Shown: positions 1 through 6,018 of the stretch, in pieces
How the letters are laid out: each line of letters opens with the position of its first letter
How positions within the stretch are numbered: the first letter of the stretch is position 1
NCBI GenBank assembly: GCA_031257595.1
Contig: JAIROH010000263.1
Coordinates: 1-8,419 of the forward strand
From: Treponema sp.
Lineage (GTDB): Bacteria > Spirochaetota > Spirochaetia > Treponematales > Breznakiellaceae
Direction: 5' to 3'
Length of the DNA: 8,419 nt
Notes under the pieces: generated by a model
Databases searched by the model: none
What the model saw: the letters and a program-made list of their open reading frames with translations, nothing else
What the model was told of the DNA's origin: nothing
Translations under genes and position numbers: made by a program

Positions 1-105
1 GAAAAGAACTTTTACGTCTTCTTCCAGCAGGCGTTCCACAATCGCCCTGCCTATACCCCTGGAACCGCCGGTAACAACCGCGGCCTTTCCCTGTAGACCT
101 TTCAT
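1..105 (-). CDS. Short-chain dehydrogenase/reductase (SDR), N-terminal 35 codons only
   Basis: The reading frame starts at an ATG at 105-103 and runs off the left edge of the window. Its N-terminus reads KAAVVTGGSRGIGRAIVERL, the classical SDR Rossmann signature TGxxxGIG that binds NAD(P). It sits at the expected place, about 12 residues in. GAGG lies five bases upstream of the ATG and supports this start; an ATG 19 bases further up is out of frame. SDR enzymes oxidise or reduce hydroxyl/carbonyl groups on sugars, polyols, acyl chains or steroids in the cytoplasm. The catalytic Tyr-Lys region lies outside the window, so the substrate cannot be read. The shared operator upstream ties it to the sugar ABC operon and makes a sugar or polyol dehydrogenase plausible, but that is inference. 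A FabG-type enzyme cannot be excluded. Confidence 0.88.
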   Translation of the reverse strand, partial: MKGLQGKAAVVTGGSRGIGRAIVERLLEEDVKVLF

Positions 106-130
106 AATTACCTCTTACCTCCATGATATT

Positions 131-158
131 ATTATACCATTATAGGCCGATCCCGCAA
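131..158 (-). promoter_or_regulatory. Candidate sigma-70-type promoter for the SDR gene
   Basis: Read on the minus strand, TTGCGG (158-153) and TATAAT (136-131) are separated by 16 bases. A second TATAAT at 144-139 lies upstream but has no fitting -35. The -10 ends 25 bases before the ATG, so the leader would be short. The spacing from the upstream operator equals that at the ABC operon promoter. Confidence 0.6.
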
Positions 159-166
159 GAAAAATA

Positions 167-187
167 TTGGCACGAAATTCATACCAA
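167..187. promoter_or_regulatory. Palindromic operator upstream of the SDR promoter
   Basis: The 17-base core GGCACGAAATTCATACC (169-185) is an imperfect palindrome centred on A177. Extending to TTGG...CCAA gives 10-base arms with two mismatches. It differs at one base from the core at 5280-5296 upstream of the ABC operon. It ends 10 bases before the -35 hexamer. The length and dyad symmetry suit a dimeric helix-turn-helix regulator; no regulator gene is visible in the window. Confidence 0.6.
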
Positions 188-196
188 AATAGAGAG

Positions 197-226
197 GCTC
201 TCTCAAAACTTCAGTTTTGAGAGAGC
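197..226. repeat. Palindromic repeat, 13-bp stem with TTCA loop (copy 1)
   Basis: The arms GCTCTCTCAAAAC (197-209) and GTTTTGAGAGAGC (214-226) are perfectly complementary around the loop TTCA. The same design (13-bp arms, TTCA loop) recurs at 8228-8257 with paired base changes. It sits just upstream of the SDR operator. No T-run follows on either strand at the usual distance, so it does not look like a plain terminator. Confidence 0.75.
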
Positions 227-241
227 AACCATTAAAAAAAA

Positions 242-273
242 GCGGTTTTGTAGGCCGTAGGCCGAAAAACTGC
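242..273. repeat. Palindromic repeat, GGCC inner stem
   Basis: The outer arms GCGGTTTT (242-249) and AAAACTGC (266-273) pair over 8 bp with one G-T wobble. A small internal loop follows, then inner arms GGCC (253-256) and GGCC (260-263) closing a GTA triloop. The layout is close to that of the hairpin at 8178-8214. Confidence 0.55.
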
Positions 274-274
274 A

Positions 275-314
275 AGAGCTTCGGCAAAACCAACCGGGTT
301 TTGCAAGAAGCTCT
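275..314. repeat. Palindromic repeat with AACCGGGTTTTG core
   Basis: The outer arms AGAGCTTC (275-282) and GAAGCTCT (307-314) pair perfectly. After a 1x2 internal loop, GCAAAACC (284-291) pairs with GGTTTTGC (297-304) around a five-base loop. The 12-mer AACCGGGTTTTG (292-303) occurs again at 8092-8103 inside another palindrome. Confidence 0.65.
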
Positions 315-358
315 GGACCTTGTTTCCGTATTTTTTCCTGAATTGTTCCGGCATCCCC

Positions 359-395
359 AAAAAACAAGGGCGCCCGGAACAATTTCCCGGCGCCC
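359..395 (-). terminator. Rho-independent terminator of the ABC operon
   Basis: On the minus strand GGGCGCCGGGAA (395-384) pairs with TTCCGGGCGCCC (379-368) over 12 positions with one G-G mismatch and a four-base ATTG loop. The tract TTGTTTTTT (367-359) follows at once. It lies about 45 bases after the stop codon of the binding-protein gene, where the operon should end. A competing 11-bp pairing is noted in the findings. Confidence 0.85.
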
Positions 396-441
396 GGAGT
401 TCTTTACATTTGCAAGAACCTAAATCTGCGATACGACGCCG

Positions 442-1479
442 CTAGAACAGAGGCGCGTATTGATCGATGTTGGATTTGTCGTAAACCATCAGATCCTTAA
501 GGGTAAGAATTTGTCCGTTGCTCTCGATTGAAACATCTCCGAGCTTGCCCGCCTTAAACGTGGAACCGGGAGCAGGGTTGTAACCCTTGGAAATGGCGTC
601 AACCAGATAAACGCCGAGATACCCTTCGTAGGGAGGATTCCACAGCGCGAACGCTTCACAGGTACCGTCGTCAACAAATTCTTTCATCGTCGAGGGAAGC
701 CCGAGACCGGTGAGTTTGATCCTTCCGGTAAGGCGCCGGGTCTGGATAACCTTGGCTACGGCAGGAATACCCGCGGCCGTGGGGGCGATAACGCCTTTCA
801 GATTGGGGTACTTGGTGATAAGGGCTTCCATTTCGGTGGCGGACTTTTCGGGCTGATCGTCGCCGTATACAACGTCAACCAGCTTCATTCTGGAATATTT
901 GGAATTGCTGGCAAGTTCCTGCTTGATGCCGGCGATCCACGTATTCTGGTCCGGGGCGTCGGTGGTAGCGGAAATGATCGCAAAGTCACCCTGGTAGTTA
1001 AGCTGCTTGCCCATAAGTTCCACAAGAAGCGGACCTACGTTGGCGAAGCTCGCGGGCATAATCGCCACATCCCGGTGGCTTTCGCTTCCCGGAATGTCCT
1101 GGTTCATGATAATAACCTTGACGCCGGCATCCCTTGCTTCGTCCAGGTAACGGTTCAGGGCGCTTTCATGGTTGGCCGACAGGAAGATTGCCGTGGATTT
1201 GTTCTGGACCGCAGCCTGGATGTATTCAACCTGATCGGTCGGACCTGCGGTTGCGGGACCGGTATACACATACTCAAACTTGTCCGCGCCAAGCTCGGCA
1301 ATCGCTTCCTTGAATCCCACGTCAATGGCATAGAAGTAGGGATTTACCGTATCCTTGGGGATATACACAATTTTGAGCTTCCCTCCGGCGCCCTTTTGAC
1401 CGCCGGGACCCGCAAATACCATCCCCGCCGCTACGATAAGGCAAAGAGCCAAAAATACCAGCTTTTTGGTTAATTTCAT
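442..1479 (-). CDS. rhaS: Sugar ABC transporter periplasmic binding protein, RhaS/LsrB-like
   Basis: This 345-residue protein captures the ligand outside the membrane and delivers it to the permeases encoded upstream. Residues 1-23 form a Sec signal peptide (KK, hydrophobic core, VFA before G24); I see no standard lipobox. The mature part is a type I (ribose-binding-like) fold. It best fits my memory of RhaS, the rhamnose-binding protein: YTGP near 72-75, YGDD (205-208) then KS (212-213), IAPT (231-234), TGLGLP, FALWNP and a C-terminal NIDQY. The AI-2 receptor LsrB is the close relative. It shares IPK (40-42), DQN (177-179), AP (232-233) and a NID-Y tail. GGAGG sits seven bases before the ATG. 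It is the last gene of the operon, 109 bases after the second permease. The symbol is by resemblance; the ligand (rhamnose, another deoxysugar or an AI-2-like compound) is unproven. Confidence 0.85.
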   Translation of the reverse strand: MKLTKKLVFLALCLIVAAGMVFAGPGGQKGAGGKLKIVYIPKDTVNPYFYAIDVGFKEAIAELGADKFEYVYTGPATAGPTDQVEYIQAAVQNKSTAIFLSANHESALNRYLDEARDAGVKVIIMNQDIPGSESHRDVAIMPASFANVGPLLVELMGKQLNYQGDFAIISATTDAPDQNTWIAGIKQELASNSKYSRMKLVDVVYGDDQPEKSATEMEALITKYPNLKGVIAPTAAGIPAVAKVIQTRRLTGRIKLTGLGLPSTMKEFVDDGTCEAFALWNPPYEGYLGVYLVDAISKGYNPAPGSTFKAGKLGDVSIESNGQILTLKDLMVYDKSNIDQYAPLF

Positions 1480-1588
1480 ACATGTTCCTCCATAAATTCA
1501 AGCTTATTTATACCGGGACATTAACAGAACCGGTAATAACCTTTTTCAAAACGTTCTTTCAGGTTTGAACGAACGTCTGCCTCCGGGC
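1480..1588 (-). promoter_or_regulatory. 109-base intercistronic gap before the binding-protein gene, with stem-loops
   Basis: The first three genes of the operon abut or overlap, but this gap is long. It can form ACGTTC/GAACGT (1551-1556 with 1571-1576) and ACCGG/CCGGT (1512-1516 with 1530-1534), plus a strong GGAGG ribosome site. I see no convincing -35/-10 pair and no terminator T-run. Such gaps can stabilise or separately tune mRNA for an abundant binding protein; that role is inference. Confidence 0.35.
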
Positions 1589-2566
1589 TTACTTGTCTTT
1601 CATCTCCCGCATCATGGCGCTGATGTTCGGAATAATTATTGAAATAAGCAGGATAAGCCCCATTACAAACATCTGGGTCTCGGTTGTAATATTCGCCACG
1701 ATAAGTCCCGTTTTGAGGATGATAACGAGGACCACCGCTATAAACGTGCCGATAATACTGCCCCTGCCGCCGTTTATGTCGGCGCCGCCCAAAAGCACCA
1801 TAATGACGATGTCAACTTCCGTATTTAGGGCCAGGGTATACTGTACCAAAAGGAGCCTTGATGTGGTGAGAAGTCCCGCGATAGCCGCGATGGTTCCCGA
1901 CGCAAGGAAAAGGCCGAGCTTGACCCGTTTGGTATTGACGCCGGAATAAATGGCCGCCTGTTCGTTGGCGCCTATCGCGAATATGGTCCTCCCGACCCGC
2001 GTTCTGTGGAGAAGAAGGTAAAACCCAAAAACCATCAGCAGGAAAAATACCAGGGTTACGCTGACCCTCGCCCCGAAAAGGCGGAAGGCCGTTATGCTGT
2101 CCACGGCGTTAAACCATTCGGGAAATTCCCCAAGGCTCTTGTCGCCGATAAATATCTGGGAAACGCCGCGGAACAGATTCATCGTGCCAATCGTAACGAT
2201 CATCGCGGGAAGCCTCAGGTAAGCTACAAGGCCTCCGTTAACAAGCCCGCACAACACTCCGGTCAAAAGCCCCGCTATAAGGGCAAGGCCGAAAGGGCAG
2301 CCCGCATGGAACAGTACCGCCGTTATCGTGGCGGAACAGCTCATAACCGCGGGAACCGAAAGGTCTATCATCCCGGCGGTGATGATCAACGTCATCGTGA
2401 GGGAAGTCAGGGCCAGCTCGATATAACGGTTGCTAGTCCGCAGAAGATAGGCCAAATCACGGAAATTTGACGAAAGGAGCATGCTGACAAGAAACACAAT
2501 GACAAGCAGGGCAAAGGGAACAAATTCCCTGTGGGCAAGCCTGGAACGCAGGTTTACGTATTTCAT
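1589..2566 (-). CDS. Sugar ABC transporter permease 2 (ribose/rhamnose-type inner-membrane subunit)
   Basis: This 325-residue multi-spanning membrane protein belongs to the BPD_transp_2 (RbsC/RhaP/RhaQ/LsrC/LsrD) family. It forms half of the channel through the inner membrane. Family marks visible are MIDLSV near residue 66, AYLRLPAMIVTIGTMNLFRG near 115-134, GANEQAA near 200, and the cytoplasmic loop GGADINGGRGS near 262-272 that contacts the ATPase. The length is normal. The ATG overlaps the stop of permease 1 in an ATGA, which points to translational coupling, with GGGAG eight bases upstream. By position it corresponds to RhaQ or LsrD; sequence alone does not let me choose. Confidence 0.9.
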   Translation of the reverse strand: MKYVNLRSRLAHREFVPFALLVIVFLVSMLLSSNFRDLAYLLRTSNRYIELALTSLTMTLIITAGMIDLSVPAVMSCSATITAVLFHAGCPFGLALIAGLLTGVLCGLVNGGLVAYLRLPAMIVTIGTMNLFRGVSQIFIGDKSLGEFPEWFNAVDSITAFRLFGARVSVTLVFFLLMVFGFYLLLHRTRVGRTIFAIGANEQAAIYSGVNTKRVKLGLFLASGTIAAIAGLLTTSRLLLVQYTLALNTEVDIVIMVLLGGADINGGRGSIIGTFIAVVLVIILKTGLIVANITTETQMFVMGLILLISIIIPNISAMMREMKDK

Positions 2567-3603
2567 CCGGCTACTCCCGCCGCGCTGCCCGGCTTGATAT
2601 AGGCGGCCAGTTTGGCCTTGTTCTGCATGGCCGCCACGCCCTGATCAAGAATCAGTGCCAGTACAATAATCAACCCGTATGTAAAATTCTGTACCGTCCC
2701 CGGTATGCCTACCGAGGCGATTACCGTATTAACCGTTCCCAACAGCAGGCAGCCCAAAAACACGCCGGGCACCGACCCTTTGCCGCCGGAAACGCTTACC
2801 CCTCCGATTATCGTGGCGGAAATAACCACAAATTCCAGCCCGTTCCCGGTTCTGTTGGGATTGACATAACCGAACCGGGCTGCGTACATCATCGCCGCGA
2901 TGCCGCAAAGAAGTCCGGTAATCGCAAAAATAAGAAATTCCGTCTTTTTACAGTTTATGCCCCTCAGGAGCGCCCCTTCGCGGTTGGAACCTACCGCGTA
3001 AACTTCCCTGCCAAAATGGGAATAATTGAGGATAATGTAGAAAACCACGGCTATCCCGATCGCAATCAGCACCATCCACGGCAGGAACAGCGGGCCGATG
3101 GAAACTCCCCTGGATACGACATTGCTCATCCCCTGGGGAAGTTCGTAGCCGCTTATTTGCCGGCGGTTGGAAACGATATACGCAAGTCCCCGGTACAGGT
3201 TTATCGTTCCCAGTGTAACGATAATCGCGGGGATCTTCAGATAGGCGATAAGGGCGCCGTTAAACATCCCGCAGAGAAGCCCCGTTCCCAGGGAAACGGC
3301 AATTCCCGCCGGAATCGAAAATCCCATATCCCGAAAACAGATACCCGCAACCATCGAGGCGAACCCCACCGCGGATCCGACGGAAAGATCGATGTCGCGG
3401 ACGATAATGACCATCATCATTCCCATGGCTACGGTCATGTTCAACGGAGTCCACAGGAGGATACTGTTTATCAGGCTAAAAAACTGTTCTTTGGTAAACA
3501 AAATCGGTTTGGCTATGCCCGCCGCCAGAATGATCGCGATGGTGATACCGAATGTAACCAGCTCCTTGATGTTATTGTTGACAAAGCGTTTAAGTTGATC
3601 CAT
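2563..3603 (-). CDS. Sugar ABC transporter permease 1 (ribose/rhamnose-type inner-membrane subunit)
   Basis: This 346-residue polytopic membrane protein is the partner permease in the same family. Visible marks are RDIDLSVGS near residue 69-77, AYLKIPAIIVTLGTINLYRG near 119-138, VGSNREGA near 205, and GGVSVSGGKGS near 267-277, the ATPase-facing loop. About eight to ten hydrophobic segments are apparent. The ATG directly follows the ATPase stop (TAAATG), and AGGAG lies about ten bases upstream inside that gene. The end overlaps permease 2. It probably forms a heterodimer with permease 2. By position it corresponds to RhaP or LsrC. Confidence 0.9.
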   Translation of the reverse strand: MDQLKRFVNNNIKELVTFGITIAIILAAGIAKPILFTKEQFFSLINSILLWTPLNMTVAMGMMMVIIVRDIDLSVGSAVGFASMVAGICFRDMGFSIPAGIAVSLGTGLLCGMFNGALIAYLKIPAIIVTLGTINLYRGLAYIVSNRRQISGYELPQGMSNVVSRGVSIGPLFLPWMVLIAIGIAVVFYIILNYSHFGREVYAVGSNREGALLRGINCKKTEFLIFAITGLLCGIAAMMYAARFGYVNPNRTGNGLEFVVISATIIGGVSVSGGKGSVPGVFLGCLLLGTVNTVIASVGIPGTVQNFTYGLIIVLALILDQGVAAMQNKAKLAAYIKPGSAAGVAG

Positions 3604-5115
3604 TTACACTACGCTCCTGTGTCGTGTTGTTGACGCCGCGGTCATGATTTTCTGGCCGTCCAGTTCGTCCCGGTTGAATTCCGCGGTTACATGGCCGTCG
3701 CTCATGACATACACGCGGTCCGAAAGCTGGAGTATCTCCGGCAGTTCCGAAGAGATCATCAGGATCGCCTTTCCCTGTTTTGCAAGCTCGTTGATAAGCT
3801 TATACACTTCCATTTTCGCGCCCACGTCAATACCCCGGGTCGGCTCGTCAAGGATCAGTACATCCGATTCGGTAAGAAGCCATTTGGCGATTACGACTTT
3901 CTGCTGATTTCCACCGGACAGTTCCCTGACCGATTGATCCGCGCCCCTCATGCGTACGTTAAGGTACTTTACGTATTTTTTGACCAATTCGTCTTCTTTT
4001 TTGCTTTTTACAAAGCCGAACTTTGATACGATGTTGCGCAAAACGGCAAAGGTCATGTTAAAACTGATGCTGAAAGCGGTAATAAGCCCCGTACGGGCCC
4101 GGTCTTCGCTTACCATCGCGATGCCTTTTTTCATGGCTTCGAGGGGAGTTTTGATATTGACCTTTTCTCCCCTGACAAACACTTCCCCGGAAAAGGCCGG
4201 CTGGGTACCGAAAATGGCCGACGCCGTTTCGCTGCGGCCGGCGCCGACAAGGCCCGCCATACCGACAATTTCGCCTTTCCGGACTTTAATGTTTATGTCG
4301 TAGTATTGACCGGGATAGGTAAGGCCCCTGGTTTCCAGAATCACTTCTCCGATGGGAACCGTTTCTTTAACGATAAGCTCTTTGATGGAACGGTTAATCA
4401 TCATGTGAACCAGGGTATCCGTCGTGGTTCCCGCCGTAGGACACTCCCCTACCAGGGCGCCGTCCCGCAGAACCGTGATGCGGTCGGCGATTTCCAGAAT
4501 TTCGTCGAGCCTGTGGCCGATAAACACAATGGCCTTGCCCTGTTCTTTCAGGCGCCGGATCATCTCAAACAGGGTCGTTACTTCCCCGTGGGACAGGGCC
4601 GCCGTGGGCTCGTCCATGATAATCACCCTCGCGTTCTGGGACAGGGCGCTGGCTATTTCAATCATCTGCTGATCGGCAATGGACATGCCCCGTACCGGAT
4701 CCCGGCTCCTCATGCGGACGCCGAGGTTTTCCAGAAGGTCGTCGGTTTTCCGGTAAAGATCCGTCCAGTTAAGGAACGGATTTTTTCCCACCCTGGTATG
4801 GCCCAAATAAAGGTTTTCTGTTACATTCAGGTCCTGAAACGTAAGGGGTTCCTGGTGAATAAGGGCTATGCCGGCCCCACGGGCGGCGTGGGGGCTTCTG
4901 AAATGCACCTGGGAGCCGTCCACGGCGATGGTTCCCGTTGTGGGAAAGTAAACGCCACTGATTATTTTGACCAGCGTGGATTTTCCCGCTCCGTTTTCCC
5001 CGATAAGGGCGTGGACTTCGCCGGTACAGATGTCAAAATTAACATTGTCCAGTACGCGAATCCCGCTGAATGTTTTACTGATGCTTTTTGCCAGTACAAT
5101 AGGCTCCAAAGCCAT
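3604..5115 (-). CDS. Sugar ABC transporter ATPase with two nucleotide-binding domains (RhaT/LsrA/RbsA type)
   Basis: This 503-residue cytoplasmic protein powers import through the two permeases. The N-terminal domain has Walker A GENGAGKST (39-47), Q-loop Q88, signature MSIADQQ (144-150), Walker B IIMDEP (165-170) and H201. The C-terminal domain has a degenerate Walker A GLVGAGRSE (288-296), a good signature LSGGNQQK (399-406), Walker B LILDEP (420-425) and Ser in place of the switch His. This asymmetry is normal for the RbsA/MglA/RhaT group. HQEPLTF (87-93) resembles RhaT/LsrA proteins. I chose the ATG at 5115 because AGGAG lies six bases upstream. A TTG at 5154 would add 13 residues and has no such site. 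It is the first gene of the operon, fitting the lsrACDB order. Confidence 0.93.
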   Translation of the reverse strand: MALEPIVLAKSISKTFSGIRVLDNVNFDICTGEVHALIGENGAGKSTLVKIISGVYFPTTGTIAVDGSQVHFRSPHAARGAGIALIHQEPLTFQDLNVTENLYLGHTRVGKNPFLNWTDLYRKTDDLLENLGVRMRSRDPVRGMSIADQQMIEIASALSQNARVIIMDEPTAALSHGEVTTLFEMIRRLKEQGKAIVFIGHRLDEILEIADRITVLRDGALVGECPTAGTTTDTLVHMMINRSIKELIVKETVPIGEVILETRGLTYPGQYYDINIKVRKGEIVGMAGLVGAGRSETASAIFGTQPAFSGEVFVRGEKVNIKTPLEAMKKGIAMVSEDRARTGLITAFSISFNMTFAVLRNIVSKFGFVKSKKEDELVKKYVKYLNVRMRGADQSVRELSGGNQQKVVIAKWLLTESDVLILDEPTRGIDVGAKMEVYKLINELAKQGKAILMISSELPEILQLSDRVYVMSDGHVTAEFNRDELDGQKIMTAASTTRHRSVV

Positions 5116-5200
5116 ATACAACTCCTGATCGTGAACTCTGTTTTTTACATCCAACCGTTACTCGACCCGTTTCAAAATCCGGGAGCGTTTTTCTGACAAA

Positions 5201-5253
5201 GGCCGTACACCTGGTATAACTGAAAAGGCTGTACGCATCCAGTATAATTGAAA
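5201..5253 (-). repeat. Degenerate tandem duplication overlapping the ABC promoter
   Basis: Two adjacent units, 5201-5226 and 5227-5253, align over most of their length with a two-base gap. On the plus strand each begins GGC(C/T)GTAC and ends GTATAA(C/T)TGAAA, and most differences are transitions. Each unit contains a -10-like TATAC(C/T) on the minus strand. Only the upstream one has a well-placed -35. Confidence 0.55.
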
Positions 5254-5269
5254 CCCAGGCAGAATACAA
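5241..5269 (-). promoter_or_regulatory. Sigma-70-type promoter of the ABC operon
   Basis: On the minus strand TTGTAT (5269-5264) and TATACT (5246-5241) are separated by exactly 17 bases. Transcription would start near 5234 and leave a leader of about 120 bases before the ATPase ATG. The operator lies 10 bases upstream of the -35. The leader can form CCCG/CGGG, but I recognise no riboswitch in it. Confidence 0.65.
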
Positions 5270-5279
5270 TAAAAACAAC

Positions 5280-5296
5280 GGTACGAAATTCATACC
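5280..5296. promoter_or_regulatory. Palindromic operator upstream of the ABC promoter
   Basis: GGTACGAAATTCATACC has 8-base arms around A5288 with one mismatch pair. It matches 16 of 17 bases of the core at 169-185. The 16-mer ACGAAATTCATACCAA (5283-5298) is identical to 172-187. Its centre lies near -54 from the predicted transcription start. That suits an activator contacting RNA polymerase, or one half of a repression loop. Confidence 0.65.
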
Positions 5297-5365
5297 AATT
5301 TGCCTTGGCGTTAATAATGTTATTTTTACACGTTTTCTCCGTGCGGTAAATGGACTTTTCTCCTG

Positions 5366-5494
5366 TCAAGATGGAAAAAACCGGGTCGGAGTGTACAAAC
5401 AGGCGCTTTTATGTACGGCAAAGCGTGAAAGGCCCCCATCGTAAAAACCGCTGCGTACGTTCGTTCCCCCGATGTCCAGCCCGAGTATGTTCAC
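5366..5494 (-). pseudogene. ROK-family sugar kinase remnant (N-terminal 42 codons)
   Basis: A GTG at 5494, with AAGGG about seven bases upstream, opens a frame starting NILGLDIGGTNVRSGFYD. This is the phosphate-1/ATP-binding motif (DxGGT) that begins ROK kinases. The frame reaches a TGA after 42 residues, whereas ROK kinases are about 300 residues. The DNA beyond the stop shows no further kinase motif in the other frames that I can recognise, and it soon becomes the ABC promoter region. There is no N-terminal helix-turn-helix, so it resembles a kinase (AlsK or NagK type) more than a ROK repressor. It begins 12 bases after rpiB, which suggests an old rpiB-kinase operon cut short by deletion. 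A short expressed peptide is possible but less likely. Confidence 0.7.
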
Positions 5495-5506
5495 CCTGCG
5501 CCCTTT

Positions 5507-5953
5507 TTAAGGCTCGTTGCCCGCCTCAATCGATGAGATCATGTCAAGGCGCTTTTGATGGCGGCCGCCTTCAAAGGGGGTGTCCAGCCAGATCTGAACT
5601 ATCATTTTCGCGAGATCAACTCCCACGACTCTGGCCCCCAGGGCGAGCATGTTGGTATTGTTGTGCATGCGGGACAGCTTGGCGGTATAACAATCCGAAC
5701 AGACTACGCAACGGATCCCCTTTACCTTGTTGGCGGCAAGAGACATTCCAACTCCGGTTCCGCAAATAACGATTGCCCGTTCACATTCCCCGGATACGAC
5801 AAGCCGGGCGGCCCGGTAGCCCCAAACGGGATAATCCGTACTTTCCATACCGGTCGCACCCGTATCCAGGTACGGCTTGCCAAGCTGTTCAAGCAATGTG
5901 ATGATTTCATTTTTAAGGGTTATACCGGCATGATCGGACGCTACTGCTATCAT
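5507..5953 (-). CDS. rpiB: Ribose-5-phosphate isomerase B / RpiB-LacAB family sugar-phosphate isomerase
   Basis: This 148-residue cytosolic enzyme would interconvert an aldose and a ketose phosphate, classically ribose 5-phosphate and ribulose 5-phosphate. Family residues are present: SDHAG (6-10), TDYP (39-42), the catalytic CGTGVGMS loop with C64, SRMHNNTN (93-100) with H96, LALGARVVG, and EGGRHQKR near the C-terminus. The length equals that of typical RpiB. I start it at the ATG at 5953, because the protein then begins directly with the first beta strand (IAVASDH). The frame open upstream to 6163 runs through a terminator and into the previous gene. The ribosome site (AGGCGGG) is modest. 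Relatives act on allose, galactose or tetrulose phosphates. With a sugar importer and kinase remnant next door, a role in pentose or rare-sugar breakdown is as likely as housekeeping. Confidence 0.92.
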   Translation of the reverse strand: MIAVASDHAGITLKNEIITLLEQLGKPYLDTGATGMESTDYPVWGYRAARLVVSGECERAIVICGTGVGMSLAANKVKGIRCVVCSDCYTAKLSRMHNNTNMLALGARVVGVDLAKMIVQIWLDTPFEGGRHQKRLDMISSIEAGNEP

Positions 5954-5989
5954 TATTTCCCGCCTTATCTTTGAAAAGTTTGTGTTTCC

Positions 5990-6018
5990 AGCATAGCATA
6001 AAAACAGCGTACCCGCAA
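5990..6018 (-). promoter_or_regulatory. Candidate promoter for rpiB
   Basis: On the minus strand TTGCGG (6018-6013) and TATGCT (5995-5990) are 17 bases apart. The -35 matches the one proposed for the SDR gene. The promoter lies inside the terminator hairpin of the gene upstream, and the leader to the rpiB ATG would be about 30 bases. I see no copy of the palindromic operator here. Confidence 0.45.

Larger units (their letters stand above)
106..441. other. 336-base spacer between ABC operon and SDR gene
   Basis: There is no convincing gene here; the open frame on the plus strand at 217-423 is a by-product of repeats. From high to low coordinates it holds a small hairpin (GTTCTT 399-404 with AAGAAC 414-419), the ABC-operon terminator, three palindromic repeats, a 17-bp operator and the SDR promoter. 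Bases 315-340 and 227-241 show nothing I can name. Confidence 0.7.

Noticed and set aside
197..314. CRISPR-like array
   Set aside because: The palindromes differ from each other and do not alternate with unique spacers of constant length, and no cas gene is present.
217..423. 68-codon plus-strand frame in the left spacer
   Set aside because: It runs through three palindromic repeats and a terminator, its composition follows those repeats, and no ribosome site precedes it.
2006..2470. Long plus-strand open frame of 154 codons inside permease 2
   Set aside because: Its product is rich in Arg, Lys, His and Gly without any fold motif. It is the antisense shadow of a well-supported membrane protein and has no ribosome site.
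5116..5154. TTG start of the ATPase 13 codons upstream
   Set aside because: There is no ribosome site before it, while AGGAG is perfectly spaced before the ATG at 5115.
4306..5196. Plus-strand open frame of 296 codons opposite the ATPase gene
   Set aside because: The minus strand carries all ABC ATPase motifs in order. The plus-strand product resembles no family I know and would overlap the ABC promoter.
5116..5234. Riboswitch in the ABC leader
   Set aside because: Only a short CCCG/CGGG stem is visible. I could not recognise the conserved core of any known class or a terminator near the ribosome site.
5172..5369. Two overlapping minus-strand frames between the ROK remnant and the ATPase (62-72 codons)
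   Set aside because: They span the operator, promoter and tandem repeat, and their products have no recognisable motif or ribosome site.
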